Shown here: one piece after another, positions 32,425 to 44,937 of the stretch | Layout: every line of letters starts with the position of its first letter | Numbering within the stretch: the stretch's first letter is position 1 | NCBI GenBank assembly: GCA_026075535.2 | Contig: AP026539.1 | Span: 7,626,001-7,690,000 of the forward strand | Source: Tricholoma matsutake | Taxonomy: Eukaryota > Basidiomycota > Agaricomycetes > Agaricales > Tricholomataceae | Reading direction: 5' to 3' | DNA length: 64,000 bases | Translations under genes and position numbers: made by a program | Notes under the pieces: model-generated | What the model was told of the DNA's origin: nothing | The model's database searches: none | The model's input: only the letters and a program-made list of their open reading frames with translations

Positions 32425-35400
32425 TTAGAATGCTATTTCATGTGCATGATAATCTATGAACTTGTTTACATAGAAAGACTTGAAAGCGTCCAAACTATCA
32501 GTATGTAATAGATGACGAGGTATATGATGTACCCCAGCAATGCCCATAAGATGTGCACTGCAAAGAATGGCATCCAGATGAACAATGGACATGATGCGCT
32601 CACCATGCCCATCAAAATCTGGCTCAACCATCCACATTTGGGTATCTTCACATGGACGGTTGCCAATGACAGAGAACCACGTCACAAGTGCACAGGGATA
32701 TGTGATGGATTGATGCTTGACCTTGAGAAACAGTCGGACGCGAGCCACATGTAGTCCTTGGAAACCAGGCAAATCAGGATCATGCTCGATAAATATGCAG
32801 TCACATCTCTCAGCCCCACCACACCATGCGTCAACAGAGTGTATGTGTTCCTGATACATACCCCCAATCCCAGCCATATCACTCGGAGCATAAAAGGTGG
32901 CTACAGCTGATGGGTAGACATAGACCTTTCCTCTATACCTTGGACAATCCATCAGGGGGACATCAATAAGAGGGATGTTGAGATCAGGGTGGGTTTGTTC
33001 ATAGAAAAATCGTGAAACAAGCTCCACAAGAGTTGGAAGGCCCAGATGATTGCTAAGAGCAGGGAGTAAGCAGGGGAGATGGGGAACTAGACAAGTTTAT
33101 CATCAGGCATTCAGGGCATCAGGCGACAACACTTACTCGGGTCTCTGCACAGAATTACCTCAGCCAGAATGCCACGCCCATTGACTTCTCCACCATCATC
33201 ATCATCATCAGGTGGTGGAATGAGTTGTGGAAGTGGATGAGTGCGATCAAAGACAGAAGCATTGAGCATTCCACGAGCTTGAAAATCAACATGACTTGCT
33301 GCCAGTTTATTGAGATGTTGGTTTGTGAGCAACATCTGTGACAGAGCCTCATGGTGATTCGAATGCCACCAGGGCTCCTTCACAGCCTTGATATGTTTGG
33401 ATTTGGTGATGGATGAGCAAAGTCCATTTGGTGCCCCAAATTCTGTAATGAGGAGGCAACAGTGACCAAGGGAATGCTGACATGGAAGGGAGATGCCATC
33501 AGGACGGATACCCTCAGATTCAAAGATTGTATGCTTTTGATGAAATTTTGCAAGAGCATGGTCAATGGCATCCAAATCGTCATCATCAAGAACCGATCTG
33601 TGAATGAGATAGCAGAATTCCATAAAGCTGCTCACTGCTCGCAGAATCTGTGGTGGAACATAACCAGCAATTGTGGGAAGATAGACCTAGGCAAACAAAT
33701 CAGAATTCTAGTTTGTTACTAGGCATCAGAGATTACAGACCTTCATGAGTGCCTTTGAATCATCACCAGTCCATTGCTTGAAACCCCGACCTTCTGGGAA
33801 ACATCGAAGACCAGGGAATGAAGATGCTGCTGCAATCCTAATACCAAATGCAACATTGTAACTAATGGAAAGTGATGGGCATATATGAACATACCTGCGA
33901 TCAATATCTGCAAGAATTTTTGAAGCCTCCGATGGAGCATGGACTAGGTTGATATATTCCTCGACCCATGTAATGAGATGGTCCTTGAATGTTCCTTTGA
34001 TTACTTGATGAAGAATATCAGGTGCTATTAGTTCGTGTATGTCTGCTCGAGGGAACCCATAGGTGAATGGCTACTAAATTATTTCATATTCAGTTGACAG
34101 AGAAGAAAGGAGAAGTAGTATACCATGATATCATCAACAATGCCATAGTCGTCCCATAAATGCTTCTTGTCCAACACATCAAATAGCGTTAGTGTCAGCT
34201 CATGCGAACACCTCCCACCTTCCCCATCTAGATTGTCCCACCACGCACTGCACCTGAAAGATAATGTTAGTCTCATATGTAAACAAGAAAGATCATTGGT
34301 GGACTTACCGCAAACACCATCCTTGAACAATGCATGTACATAAGACTTGCTCGGGGTAGTCTGCAATATATGGCCCGATTCCATAGATGGCACGACGAAA
34401 GTGACCATCTGCAAATCAAATAATTTCTGGCTCAATCATTCCCGGCCACAATGTCTTCAAAATCTCGTGCAAACTTCCATGGAATAGATTATGTCAGAAC
34501 CACTGGAAATCATTCAAGTCGTGATGCTCCCGATCAGCTGAAAGTAACGTCATAAGCAATGAAATTATGATAGTTTCAATATTTACTCTTTTACTCTTTG
34601 GGATGGCCAGGAATGCTATCAGTGTTATGCCGTTTCAATGTGCCCGATGGACATTGTTGTGGATGAGCCCGTTTGACATATACAGGGGATAGTATTCATT
34701 TTGGCCAGTGGCGACGGAAACTGTGGTCTTGTCACTTCCCAAAATCATGGGGCAAAAGGTAGCACCATGATTCCTCTCATCTTCTGCAATTTTATCCTGT
34801 ATGGGTCACTATAAATACAAGGGTATGGAATGACAATGAAGTAGGGCGAACCACCTGATGACTTGACCAATTTCCCGACATGAAGTTTTGAAATCGTTGC
34901 TTTCCAGTTTTCGCGTTGCATATTACCTTGGGTGCCACATCCATCTCATTAGTGAAGTCAGGATTGGCCACCTGGCTTTTGAGGACAGCACGAGGATCCC
35001 AATACCATACATCATATGTTGCTAATTTCCATGGTGCTATTTCTCCCTCACCCATCTCACCAGCATACGAGATAGTAAACGACTCCCATGGAATGTTGCC
35101 AATGGCAGTGTTGTCGATAGTGTCGTACAGATCAGCCTTGTTAGCAAATGGAGGATCATGATTGGGTGGAAGCGATGCAGCCCAGATTTGCATCAAGTCT
35201 GTAATACATGATTCAGGCATCTGGTCACGCCGATAAAGAAGGTCTGCAAGCTCAAATGAGCTCCGATCAGCATACGGCGACCAGTCATTTGGCAGTGGAT
35301 GGTCCCACAATGGAGGGGGTGATCCATCTGGTAGATAATTGCCCTCCAAATCACAAGGCTGACCTGTATCAAATTGTACTGCAAGATTAGATGTTATAGC

Positions 35401-35710
35401 ATTCACCTGAGTGCAAATACAAACCGTTGATGAAAGGATGGATTTCCACAGTTTCTAGTGCAGGTGCCTCATTCTCCCGAACTGGAGTTCCAGGTGGCGA
35501 GGGTGGAAAAAGATCGTCAAAGGGAGCTTTGCCATTCTCTCCATGGGCAGGCTCATTAAGGCCATTCACAAGGTTCCATTGCTGCTGCCTAAAGCGTGGA
35601 AGATGGCAATGAGCTTGCAGATGATTATGAAGCCCTCCCTGATTGGTGAAGAATTTTGAACATCTAGCCATTGGACAGGGAATGTTATGGGCAGCAAAGC
35701 TCCGAGGCAT
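32425..35710 (-). pseudogene. Plavaka transposase, one premature stop seen
   Basis: The cut-and-paste transposase of the element. It starts MPRSFAAHNIPCP with a C2H2 finger (CPMARCSKFFTNQGGLHNH) at 35710. A 46-base intron (35424-35379) and a 58-base intron (34854-34797) can be placed. Landmarks follow: NDWSPYADRSSFELADLLYRR, WYWDPRAVLK, FMSGNWSSHQ, then ATFCPMILGSDKTTVSVATG, YGIGPYIADYPEQ, DDYGIVDDIMPFTYGF, APDILHQVIKGTFKDHLITW, and the usual end FYVNKFIDYHAHEIAF at 32425. TGA at 34637-34635 stands where the family has Arg (HRAH-stop-NG), and another stop is near 34487 (FQWF-stop-HN). More introns exist than I can place exactly. Confidence 0.75.
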
Positions 35711-35926
35711 GATAAGCACAAAATGCAACTGGATTGTCACAAATCCGAAGCACAACTGTAGAAGGTGGACTGAGTTGACTGGCCTGATATGACAAACATG
35801 GACAAATATTGCATGATCAGCCTCATGACCTGAAAATTTTCATGCTTGATGATGCCAACAACCCCTTGAAAATTTTTCATTCAGTGTAAGAAAATCAAAT
35901 CATTCCTTCATCCAGCAACCATTACA
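35711..35926. promoter_or_regulatory. Divergent promoter of the two Plavaka genes
   Basis: 216 bases separate the two start codons, which face away from each other. The stretch is AT-rich (GAAAATTTTC and similar near 35830-35880) and without ORFs. Joint control of transposase and companion is likely from position alone. Confidence 0.5.
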
Positions 35927-38347
35927 ATGCCCCCAAAACTCACACTCAACTTTACTCCCATTGCGACATGCTCGAAAAATAAGGACCAGCACCCTGGTGC
36001 TTACTATATTCCTAAACCTCATCGCTCACATGCAGAAATGGAATCAGTACAACAAGAAGAGGCAGAGAAAAAACAGGTCCAGGAGGAGAAGCTTCAGCAA
36101 GGCCTCAAAAATGTAGCTGCAATTGAGGACGCCTTACATCAAGAAGACATTTCTCAGAAAGTTGAGTGTGCAGCCAAACCCAAGTTGAAGATTGTCGCTG
36201 ATTCTAAGCAGCACCATGCAAAAGAAGTAACACAGATGCCTCAGACCAGCAGAGCTCCAGCACCTAAGGAAGGCAAGTGAATGCGCCTGAATTCCTTCTG
36301 AGTCCACGTGTACTCACCGAGTTCTAGGGTGGGGAAGGGCAGAAGGCGCAGGCTCCGGGAATGACAAGGTTATGAATGGAGGTAAGAATGTCCAAGTCTC
36401 TGATACTGTAGTCAGGCCTGGCATGAGCAGTTGAATTTGTATCAGTTCCCAATCATGCAGGTCACGGTCCAAGTCGAAAGTCAAACACCATCTTGAACGA
36501 GAAGAACAGCGAGGGAATGCAAGGCATCAAATCTCCTCGTGGTACAAGGAATGAGGTGCTGACACCAGCTGAGGAAAATGGCTATCTGTCAGATGGTAAG
36601 CAAGCAGACGTCCAAGTTGAACTGTTTGAACTGATCTTATCACGATGATAGCAGTAATTGATCGATCTGGTGATGACTCAGACTACAGGATGGGGGAACC
36701 TGGACCTGAGAGTGAGGACAAGGACAAACTAGATATCAACAAAGAAAAGCAATCAGTCACTGTTGTCATGGTCAAGAAGAAGGAAAAACCTAGGCGTGCT
36801 GACATCATCGCCTTGAGGCGCACTGAACCCGCTTCAGGAACTCCTAACATCAACAAGTGTAAGGTGTCCATGGAGAAGTACATATCCTGTCCAGCAATAC
36901 TTTCACCATGACTGACTCATTCTTCTGAAGTGTCGAACGAGCTGTACAACAAACCAACAAGAAGTTGAAGGGCTCAAAGGCTCATTCATCTGGCCTTCTT
37001 CCCAGCTGGCAGAAAACATCTAGACAGCCATCATGTGCCTCATCATTAGCAAGTACCCCAATGGCAGCAGCATCAGAGCCCGATGATGATTCCATGGTAA
37101 GATATGGCAGTGTAGTTGGGGATCATGAGACTGATGATGTGGAATGTAAGGCAATCATTGCTGCTCCATTGCTGGTTACAAAACGAACATTTAATGCTGA
37201 GTATTGCCTTCTTTGTTATCTTTGTCCATTCAACTAACATGCGCTGTTGGTTTAGACTATGATCAAGATCGAAAATAATCATCAATTTCCCACTCAGCCA
37301 ATAACACAGAAAGAAGCCTGCAGAGGTGACAAAAAATGGCAACTCAAGCACCTCCCCAGCCACAAAATTGCAGACACTTTCACCAGCATAATCATCCCTT
37401 GTGCTTGTGAGAAGGCAGGCACCCTCAACCCCTGGGAGACTTTGTCTGTGAAACAAGTGCAGGACCTCGTGGACGAGGTATATGGGGAAGGAAAGCATGA
37501 GGTCACTGAGGACAATGTCTGGTTCAGCTTGGTGTGTCCGCTTCCATGTCTCTCTTGATGTGATCCTGATTACTAACCACACTTTTTGAGGTTGGGTATC
37601 ACCTGACAAGTTGGTGCAGTACTTTTGCAAGTATAGCTATCGAAACCGTGAAGCAGCTACTCAAGGACCATCAAGACATTCTTGATATGTCCAAAGCTAT
37701 CGCAGACTATGTTGCAACCTCCCTGGATGAGGTTACCCTCGAAAGTGGCTTGAAGACAGCTGCCTTTCATTGGAACCAATGGAATGATGGCCAAAAGAAA
37801 AAGGTACATCGCAGATTTCACAATAAATTTCACGATAACACATTTGTTGCAGGGTTTCCTTCAAAATGAACTCATCCTTGCTACGTTTGCCAATGCTCAT
37901 CTTGCACACCTAGCAACCGATCATCCTGGCGATGAGAAGCTGATTGGCGTGCTGATTCTTTCAATGCAGGCTGTGAGTGGAGCACATTCTAGACCTGATC
38001 ACCAACTAACATCTTTCTAGGTGGGGCATGCCTTGTCATGTTATGCCACAGGCTTGCTTAAACAGGACCATACCCTAGCCGGTCATTTCTCAGCAGACAA
38101 CTATGGCAATAGAGTGGAGCATGTCAAAATTCCTGGTGGCTGCGGAAAGTTCAAGCAAAGAAGGGACAATCGTGCCACGCAGTACATTGCCACTGTCAAG
38201 GCATTCAAGGAAGATCGTTGGAATGACATTTTCAAGATTTCCCGGGGACTCATGACACAGAAGTGGAAATCATGCCCCAGCCTCTCCTCCCATGCCAGCT
38301 CAGAGGACATCGTTATAGAGGACATCATTCTCTTGTCAGATGATTAA
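35927..38347 (+). CDS. Plavaka companion gene, unknown C-terminal domain
   Basis: A spliced gene without any premature stop I can see. Exon 1 starts MPPKLTLNFTPIATC at 35927 and has a Glu/Gln-rich coiled-coil stretch. Low-complexity charged exons follow (about 36330-37230). The conserved-looking C-terminal half begins around 37258: KWQLKHLPSHKIADTF, NPWETLSVKQVQDLVDEVYG, GYHLTSWCSTFASIAIETV, LATFANAHLAHLATDHPGD, GHALSCYATGLLKQD and FKEDRWNDIFKIS, ending LLSDD at 38347. It resembles proteins of unknown function that I recall from mushroom genomes (possibly the family called DUF6532; not certain). One donor (near 36276) is GC rather than GT. Its place inside the element, back to back with the transposase, suggests a transposition accessory role. 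Confidence 0.6.
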
Positions 38348-38682
38348 CCTGTTCTCGTTGATTCTTAAAGTTGTGTAGCTGTACTATACACTCATACTGT
38401 AGCTACCACTTGTCTGCATGTTTATGGCATATTTTGTGTGTCCTCTAAGATTCCATGTGAGTGATGAGAGACTGGAATGACTATCAGAGAGATCTCAAGA
38501 AAGACATCACTCGTCTCAGAAAGACCTACTGAAGTCTCAGAGAGATCCTTGACATCTCTCAGAGACTATGTACCTTGCTCAGAGAGACTTCGAGGTCTCA
38601 CCCGAAGATATATGTCTTCGAGGTCTTTGAGAGCTTTGACATCTTCACAAAGACCTCAAAGACCTCAAAGATGAGCCCCAGA
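38348..38682 (+). repeat. Right subterminal repeats of the Plavaka element
   Basis: From about 38480 to 38680 the words TCTCAGAGA, AGACCTC, GAGGTCT and CTTTGAG recur every 10-25 bases. The left end (31480-31580) has the same words in lower density (GTCTTTGAG, GTCTC). Such arrays are typical transposase-binding regions in CACTA-type elements. Confidence 0.55.
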
Positions 38683-38976
38683 TTTTGCTGATGCTGTGTG
38701 TGCTTGATCTTATCCATCAGGGTGGGAGGTAACAAGGGGTCTGGCCATGGTTGGTTCTTATGCATAGATGGGATGCAAGTGGGGTAGGGTCGGTGTCAAC
38801 TGTAATGGTGGAGAGGTTTCCTGCCATGAAGTTTGGCTAGCTGTGATAGGTTGCTCATGTGCATGTTGGACATGTGGATGGATTGAATGTGTCAGAGAGG
38901 AGGCATCACAGTAGTACTTGATGTGGCAGGGATTAGAGGTGTGACTTTATTGCCAGTCACGCATTGTGTATAATGA

Positions 38977-41065
38977 TTAATGAATGCTCGCCCCCTGCTG
39001 TAGTCTAGGGTCATGGTAATCTACTGCTTTATGTATGAATTTTGTTAGGTGAAAAGGTATCTTAGGCGGAAATGCAAGCAATGAATCTTTCCCCAGGAAA
39101 ACACCCCTTGATGGGCTATCTGCAGGATTCTCTGAGGTCGGTATCCAGGTGGTGGATATCCACAGATCATGATCTTGAATGAGCCTGACGATTTTGTGCA
39201 GTATCATGTTCTGTTGGGTGCCCCACAATCTACCTGCTTCCAGAGCGCCCACAACCCCCTTGTTGTCAGAGTGCACAATTATGTGGCACTCTGTGAATCT
39301 CCCTGTGATGAGTGTCCGAATGGCCAATTTGACTGCCACCATCTTTGCCCATCCAATCTCGCGGCCTTCTGACAGCCATCCCTCTTTGAACTGCCATGTA
39401 ATCCACTTCCCATTGAGGATCAGGCCAATGCCCCACCTGGTCAATGCATCCACAAACACTCTGTTCCCAAGAGGTGTGGGGGGCAGATAATCTTGATTCC
39501 AACGAATCTTTCCTGCAGGCATTGCCTCCACCATGCCATGTCATCTGCAGTCCCTGCAGACAGCCTGTGTCTCACTTTGCCTGCACGGCTGGTCTTGAAA
39601 CCTCCCCAAAATTTGTACAGCAAGACCAAACGAGACCGGCCCTCTGGGACAACTAGGCAGACATGGTTCAGGGTGCCAATGACATTCTCAGCTTCCTTTG
39701 CACTGTGGGATGCCCCATGCGTCCATGTTGATATTTGCTCAAGATACTTTGCTTTCTTCTTTTCAGGTAGCTCCACCACCCTAGCTGATAGGTCCCACCG
39801 GAAGCCAATGTACGTGAATGCAGTCAAGAAATCAACAAACTTGGCTGGTGCCCAAGGCCAGCCTAGTTCCTCCACAATATTCCAGACGAGATCCGCTGAG
39901 TATGTGAATTTGTAGGTGCCATCTGGCTGATGGCAGGAGGGGTAGCATATGAAGATAAAGTTGTCCACCCACTTCAATCCCGCGCTGCAGGAGAATCCTG
40001 ACCATGGCATCAGCCACCCTGCCGAAAATCCCAGGGGAAGGAGATGCACCAAAGTTTAGGACATGATCGAGGTGGATCAGTCTGTTGATCATGATTGCAA
40101 GGAATCACCATGCCAATGGATGGATGGGAATGTTGTGAAAAGCAGTGTCAACGTCAAATACAGCTGCCTGTGTCCCTTCTGGTGCGTCTGCAACCAGCAG
40201 GTAACATTCGGAAAAGGACCTCCATGCGCACTGGAATTTCTTGGAGTTGATGACAATGTTGATGGAAGTTTGGGTAGGATCGATGATATATTTCTGGGAT
40301 CCATCACGGGGTAAGCTTTCAAGATCAATGCAGTGTCTATTTTCTGGGTATGAATGATTTACAATTACACGGCGTTTGCCACCGCTTTGATTGATAACTG
40401 CAAGAGGTGCTGTGCGAAAATGTCCAATGACTGAGAAAAAGAAATCTGGATCATAACCATGCGATATTCTACCAAGAGCCATTTCCTCAGCATATTTCAT
40501 GATAACAAAGTCTTCATCTTCCTGCAATGTGTAGTGATTGAGGGGAATGGATGTGCATGCGAGCAAAAAATCTTCTAAGCCACAGAGGAAGCCTTGCCTG
40601 AGGCCCACCAGAATGTCATTGAACTTGTTGAGAATGCCTGCATCTCTCAATGCAAGTTCCCAAGTGTCAGCTTTCAGCTTGGTTACAATTGGGAAAATGT
40701 TGTCAGGTGGTGCATCTTGAGGATCCATGTGTGAGGTCACCACACAAGGAGCAGGAGTGACTATAGGTGCAGGAGGCACATCGACATCCAGAGGAACCAA
40801 CATTGAAGGAGATGCATACGATCCTGCCCCCAAGGAGCTTGTTGACCCATTTACCCTGTTCGTTGACAAGTTGGGTTGCACTCCCCTGGTGGAGCTTGTG
40901 AGAGTGGCCCTCACCACAGAGGTAGCACCTGAAGGTGGTCAATTGCTGAGAATGGAGGGGAGACACATGGCATTGGCTTATAAACTTGTGGAGTTTATGT
41001 TGAATAAACTGTGAATAAACTAAGAAAATAACCATGGCAATATCCACAGATTCAACAATGGACAA
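38977..41065 (-). pseudogene. Ngaro/DIRS-like gag end, reverse transcriptase and RNase H
   Basis: On the minus strand from 41065: a Cys/His-rich segment (CYLCGEGHSHKLHQ, later CSLCGDLTHGSSRC), then RT at 40700-39590 with RRVIVNHSYPEN, VFDVDTAFHNIPIHP, LDHVLNFGASPSPGIFGRV and the active site WVDNFIFICYP, and RNase H to 38977 with VFVDALTRWGIGLIL, VHSDNKGVVGALEAG and ENPADSPSRG. The active site has Asn where Asp is expected, and TGA follows a Trp at 40107-40105 where two Arg are expected (LAW-stop-FLAI). Frames change near 40050 and 39540. The recombinase gene follows beyond the Plavaka insertion. Confidence 0.8.
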
Positions 41066-42491
41066 AGCCTAAATTTGTTTTACAATTAGCCATTCTGTTG
41101 ATCTGATGATCTGATGCAGAAAACATCTGCAAGATGCTCAGTAATGAAATCAGTAACATACAAGGAACAAATTCAAAATTTATCTTTAGAGAAAATGATG
41201 AATATATGGTATAACAAATTTAAAGGAAAATCTATAGTTATACTTCTTTTAAGTACTAGGTTTGTAGCCAGGATAAATGGAGGATACATTTACAGTGTGT
41301 TCGAGAATAACTTTTTCAGTTTGTTCTGCGAACAAAGTTTTAATAAGTGCATTGCACAAACTGTGATCGGCTCAGAATCCCAATGGATCTATTTCCTTTT
41401 TGAGAGATTTTAGATGCTGCATGCACTATACCATAAACCAATTGAAAAGCATACAATAACTGCTGTAGGTACCACCTGATAATCCCACCAATCACCTCTT
41501 ATTAGAGGTGGAATAGAGTATGCCGTCCCTCTCTAACACAAGTTAGTTTACATAATGTGTACACACCTCTTTCAATAAACCTTGAATAAATACTACATAA
41601 ACTCAGTCATATCTCTAAGACATCTACAGGCATGTGCTGGACATCAGTACCTGCCATCAATGTCATCGGCTACTGTCCCAAACACTTGCTCACATGCCAT
41701 CAAAGCCATCAATCTCTCCCATCACTGTCGGTTTATGTCCGCCCACATCAGCTAATGTTGTGCTCACTGCCTCTGACAGTGAGCTCACTATTTTCTTCAT
41801 TCTGCCCTGTTTCCTCTGGTTTCTTTGGCTTACATTGACTACACATGTACATAGGATGACTACCTGCCATCCTTTCCACTTTACCTGCCCTTATAAGCCT
41901 ACTAGAGCACTACCTTCTTGAAGTGAGAATGAGAGATTATTGTACTCATGTATGAGGCTCTCCCTTGATGTCCAGGCCAATGAAATCATGTCTATGTCTA
42001 TGTACATGATGGGGATAAGTACTTTAGCCATAAGGCAGTGACTACCCTGGAAAAAAAGCGAAAATGTAGGGGAGGAGGAGAGGGTACTCACTGCTGAGCT
42101 GGCATGTGGATCAGGACAAAAGGTGTGCAGCAAAAAAGGTGTAATTGTATCATGTAGAGTGGTATACAAAGTAAAGAGACTAGGGGGCCAGTGGGTGGAT
42201 GTCAAACTATGTGTGAGTGTGATATGAGAGATAGTGACTCACCAGCTCTCCTGTTCATCCCACTGCATAAATGAGCATTATAAATGCATCATAGAGACCT
42301 TACAAACAATGGAGAGAGCCTATTATCTACATGGGATAAGATAGCCAAAAAAGCGAACTAGGGGTGGGGAGGAAGATTACTTGCTGCATGAGATCCATGG
42401 CACAAAAGCATTTGCTTTCTTTGTTTTCAGGTCTATAGATGAAGTAAACAAAAGGTATGTATGTCTAATTGGATGGGACTGAGATCCTGCA
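41066..42491. other. No gene recognised
   Basis: An AT-rich block (41066-41640) shares GCATTGGCTTATAAA near its left edge (40973) with 51537, in unassigned sequence. 41640-42490 holds short open frames on both strands without known motifs. The words AGGGGTGGGGAGGAAG and AGGGGAGGAGGAGAGG recur at 42360 and 42070. Confidence 0.35.
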
Positions 42492-44226
42492 TCAGCAAAA
42501 TCAAAGGTCGACTTATTTAGCTTATTTAGCTTAGAGTCCAATTAAGGAAATTGAGCTTTATTAAGGAAAATAAGTACAATTTTTTCCTTAAAATTGATGA
42601 CCAGTCAAGCAGATATAATCTATTAAGCAGATAAGTGACATTTCAGCAAATAAAGGCTGTAAGAAGCTTGTAAGTCCTTAAGGCCCTAAGGACTGCTTGA
42701 CTTATGTTTGAAATTTCTTCCAAGTCCCTTGGCATTTCCCAAAAATGGAAATTCACATGTTCGTCATGCAACCATGACACATCGTCATCAACCATGTCTG
42801 CCAGGTCATCACCACCTGTTGATGCCGCTGATGCCATTGCTGCTGTCCTCCCTCTCTCCTCCCTCCACTACCACCACCGGTTTGTAAACATCCACACCCA
42901 ATGCACCCATAGCTGCCACCTTGCCAGCAAATGACAGAAATGGGCTGCATCGCACACAAAACAGGCACAGACAACATTTTCTTTTTCCTGCTTTTTTTTT
43001 TGGGCTTCAACTAACATATAATAATTTATAGGTTCTAACAGTATTATAACGACAATGAAAAAAAGAAGCACCCATGCCTGATGAACAATGATGAGAAGAC
43101 AGGAACAGCAAAACCACGCCACCATGACCACTACTGCACCCCCAACCAATGCCGAAAGCAAGTGCTCATGGGGTGGAAATGGGGAGCAGCCTGGACAGAT
43201 GGAGAAGACAGGGAGATGACGACGAGGGAGAACAAAAAAGGGCCCAAGTGATGTCATCGATGTCACTTGGGCTATAGGTATCTTTTCTGTTCTTTTCCCA
43301 TTTCATTTTCTTGTTAACAAATATTTTTAGGTACAAACCTGTGATTTTGACTATGACAATGACTACCAGCCCCACCTGCCCCCCCACCACTTCTGTGGGG
43401 GGGTGGCCAGGAGGTAGCAAGGACCAGCGACAACAATGACCAGGAGGGCTAGCACCCACAACAAGGATGCCAACAATGGACAACCCGACAACAGGGATGC
43501 AAATAGGTGCAGGCAGTGGGGGAAGGGTGATGAGGGGCACAAATGATGTCTATCGTTGTTTGAGCTCCAGGTAATTTTTTTCCATGTTTGCTTCTTTTTT
43601 TTTCATTCAACTTATCAACTCTTTAACTTCTAGGTTTTACTGTTGCTGTATCTAAAGAAAACTGCCACCACTGCCCTGCACCACCTCCAAAAGCCACTGC
43701 TTGTGGGGAATGGGAATGGGATGACAATGACGGGGATGGGACAATGACAAGGATGACAAAACAAGGCTGGGGACAGGGACAACATGAGGAGAGCAGGACA
43801 GAGACAGCAGGGGCCACCACAATGCGCTGATGACAGGATCTGCATCATTTTTTTATCTATGTTGTATGCCCACCCCCCTTGCATCTTGCATGAGGAGGGT
43901 TAGTTAGCAGTGATGATGTATGTATGTAGTATACTCTATTTCAATAGCCAAATATATATTTTTTATGATTCAAATGTCTCCTTAAATGTCTTCTCAATTT
44001 CCTTATTGACATGGCTAGGCAGCCCCCTGAGAGCTGATACTTGCAGAAAAGCAGTTTAAGCAGCAATATAAGGATAAATTAAGTGAATTTTGCTTAATTC
44101 AGGAAATGACCCTACTTATTCTAAGCAAGATCTCCTTAACAGCCATTTGCTTAATTCTGCTTAATTCTGCTTAATTTTGACTTTAAGAAGCATTAAGCAT
44201 CATAAGTCAGCATTGGATTTTCCTGA
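42492..44226. mobile_element. TIR-bounded element enclosing hairpin copy D
   Basis: The left end TCAGCAAAATCAAAGGTCGACTTAT matches, with about a quarter mismatches over 50 bases, the complement of the right end (TCAGGAAAATCCAATG, then CTGACTTATGATGC). Both ends are rich in CTTAATT/GCTTAAT words. The centre holds hairpin element copy D. No target duplication or transposase was found, so the boundaries are tentative. Confidence 0.4.
42730..43930 (+). mobile_element. Hairpin-array element, copy D (partial)
   Basis: It has the features of copies A and B in the same orientation: a (CCACCA)n region at 42860, GGGCCCAAGTGATG...CATCGATGTCACTTGGGC stem-loops (seen in two halves at 43224-43258), a second degenerate one at 43539, T-rich runs each followed by TAGGT, GACAATGAC stretches, and one G/C stem-loop near 43869. 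It lacks the tRNA-like module and the terminal inverted repeat. Confidence 0.5.
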
Positions 44227-44937
44227 TGTGGCTCACAGGGGCATGGCTTCCCCATCTCACAGAACAGAACTTAGCTCACCATGGGTCACACACCTTTCCT
44301 ATCATCCAAACTTCCTTCCCATTAGTCAGAATAGTCCCTTACTTTAGATTTATAGCCTACAAGTCCACAATATAGTCAATACTTCGGTCTACAAGATAGG
44401 ATTTTCACCAACTTACCTAATCTCCTTGTTACTCAATGCTAGCTCATAGTACCTATTAGTGGCAGTATAGACAAACATACAAAGGTGCTTTTAGTAGAAT
44501 TAACACCTTGGAACAGTCCATGAGTCTATACAAGAGGGGTGGAGAGTAAATGTATTGAGATAGGTTACACTCACTCACCAAAAACAACAGAGCTTCAGCT
44601 TCTCAATGTAGTACTTAAAATAGTGCATAGTAATATATATTATCAGGTTCCCATGAGATTTAGTCCATCCAGATAGCAGGAGAGGCCATGCCATGCACTA
44701 GAGAGGTAGGTTGAAGCAAGTGTTCCAAACTTGTTCTAGTTGGGCCATGCCTGTGCCTGGCATGTACGAGTCCTCTGAATCAATCATCTTCTTTATCACA
44801 GACATCAGGAGAACCCAAAAATGCAAATGCAAATTTTTTGTATGTTCAGTAGAAATAAGATATCTTAGTTTTCCCTTTGCAAGCTTGTAGATAGGGGGGT
44901 GTACAGGCCCTGATGATCTCTACTTGTCCATAACATT
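44227..44937. other. No gene recognised
   Basis: Non-coding by eye, between the TIR element and copy C. No repeats within the window were noticed. Confidence 0.35.

Larger units (their letters stand above)
31433..38693. mobile_element. Plavaka-type (CACTA-related) transposon with two genes
   Basis: The left end reads CATCAGCAAAACATGGGGCT and continues GGTCTTTGGGAGC. The right end complement reads CATCAGCAAAATCTGGGGCT and continues CATCTTTGAGG. Both ends are followed inward by many short words such as GTCTTTGAG and GTCTCAGAG in either orientation, as expected for transposase-binding subterminal repeats. Inside are a transposase (minus) and a companion gene (plus) that diverge from a shared 216-base promoter. 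The outer 11 bases could be part of the inverted repeat or chance flank; no target duplication is certain. The element splits the Ngaro-like retroelement between RNase H and recombinase. Confidence 0.65.

Noticed and set aside
40973..41030. Possible shared LTR with 51537-51590
   Set aside because: Only a short AT-rich stretch around GCATTGGCTTATAAA is alike; no matching ends or target duplications were found.
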